Below, piece after piece: positions 63,546 through 64,000 of a stretch of 64,000 bases of DNA. Position numbers and translations under genes: made by a program. The notes below the pieces were generated by a model. That model did not search any database. It saw only the letters and a program-made list of their open reading frames with translations, and was not told where the DNA came from. Source of the DNA: Tillus elongatus (taxonomy: Eukaryota; Arthropoda; Insecta; Coleoptera; Cleridae); the NCBI GenBank assembly GCA_964006375.1, contig OZ023270.1, forward strand, positions 71,452,082 through 71,516,081, in the 5' to 3' direction. Every line of letters begins with the position of its first letter. Within the stretch, counting starts at the first letter, position 1.

Positions 63546-64000
63546 TAATATATAACATAATAGTGATTTTGCCTTATATATAAAGTTTAAAAAATTACTT
63601 TATTTAATGAGGAACAGTAAAAAAGGGGAAAGAAGGTCAAGCAAAAACATGATCTCGCACATAAATATTTACACAGTAATTTGGATACAAAACTCAAGTA
63701 AATCAATCGATAAACAGGAAATATACTCAACAAAAAATACACTAGAAAGCTGAACATAAAAATAAAATCCTGTGGTTCATGCATTGAGGGTGATTGTATG
63801 CATGCCGAAGGTGAAGAAGAAACCCCAGGACGAAGAGAGTTTCTACCCCCTCCCCCAATATGGTTGCTGTGCGAATATGGGTGTTGTGCGGGGGTAGACA
63901 AGGTTTAAAGGAGGTATTGCTGCAGAATGTGAAAAATACATCTTTTCAGAGTCCGACTAAGTGCTTTTTTAAAGCATTTTCTACTCATATTTCCTTCCAG
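63546..64000. other. No gene recognised
   Basis: Unassigned sequence. The minus-strand frame 63587-63901 has no recognisable domain and may be chance. Confidence 0.35.

Overview
The window is repeat-rich, AT-rich nuclear DNA of an invertebrate animal. The transposon types point to an arthropod: a Tc1 relic, a degraded transposase of the FQQDGAPPHY type, an N-terminal domain resembling the arthropod DUF4817 family, a PHD-finger CR1-like LINE and tRNA-derived SINEs. I cannot name the species. No complete host gene is visible. The only intact protein-coding genes belong to one non-LTR retrotransposon (ORF1 56495-57544, ORF2 57541-60432). Almost every other open frame is read-through of (TA)n/(CA)n microsatellite or a repeated frame inside one dispersed repeat.

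The dominant component is a dispersed family, here called A (about 0.6-0.7 kb) and B (about 1.2-1.4 kb with an extra middle). Copies start with a palindrome, TAGTGAATTTT...AAAATTCACTA, preceded by T residues. Many carry a long (TA)n block at a fixed internal place. They end in AATTCACTACCATAACGCA-CTTGC-TGCGTCC, a small stem-loop, followed by a T run. Copies or fragments occur at 1-412, 1033-1500, 6232-7196, 8882-9240, 12027-12728, 14050-14412, 19446-20952, 25620-25715, 28849-30835, 31281-32446, 33786-33900, 41090-41765, 42226-42930, 45290-45385, 46880-48312, 48678-50012 and 63503-63545. The architecture resembles Helentron-associated elements (HINE/DINE-1 type), but the assignment is an inference.

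Layout: 1-9 kb, A/B copies, a LINE fossil, a tandem array of the family's end module and a SINE. 9-17 kb, mostly unassigned sequence with a LINE nested inside a B copy and a degraded transposase. 17-28 kb, an RNase H-type LINE end, two head-to-tail B copies, LINE fossils, a Tc1 relic and a 182-bp duplication. 28-36 kb, dense A/B copies, including a direct duplication of the first 1.5 kb of the window, a SINE and a hammerhead-like inverted pair. 36-45 kb, a palindromic MITE, a broken LINE, two A copies around a transposase fragment and two SINEs. 45-54 kb, B copies, a possible LTR primer-binding-site remnant and a 234-bp duplication. 54-64 kb, small inverted-repeat elements, the intact LINE sitting between (TA)n tracts, then mostly unassigned sequence with one possible short host exon at 61674-61694.

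Secondary patterns are short TCAGG arrays (beetle-type telomere unit) that interrupt older repeats, a repeat with hammerhead-ribozyme-like core boxes at several places, and repeated association of (TA)n tracts with transposon ends.
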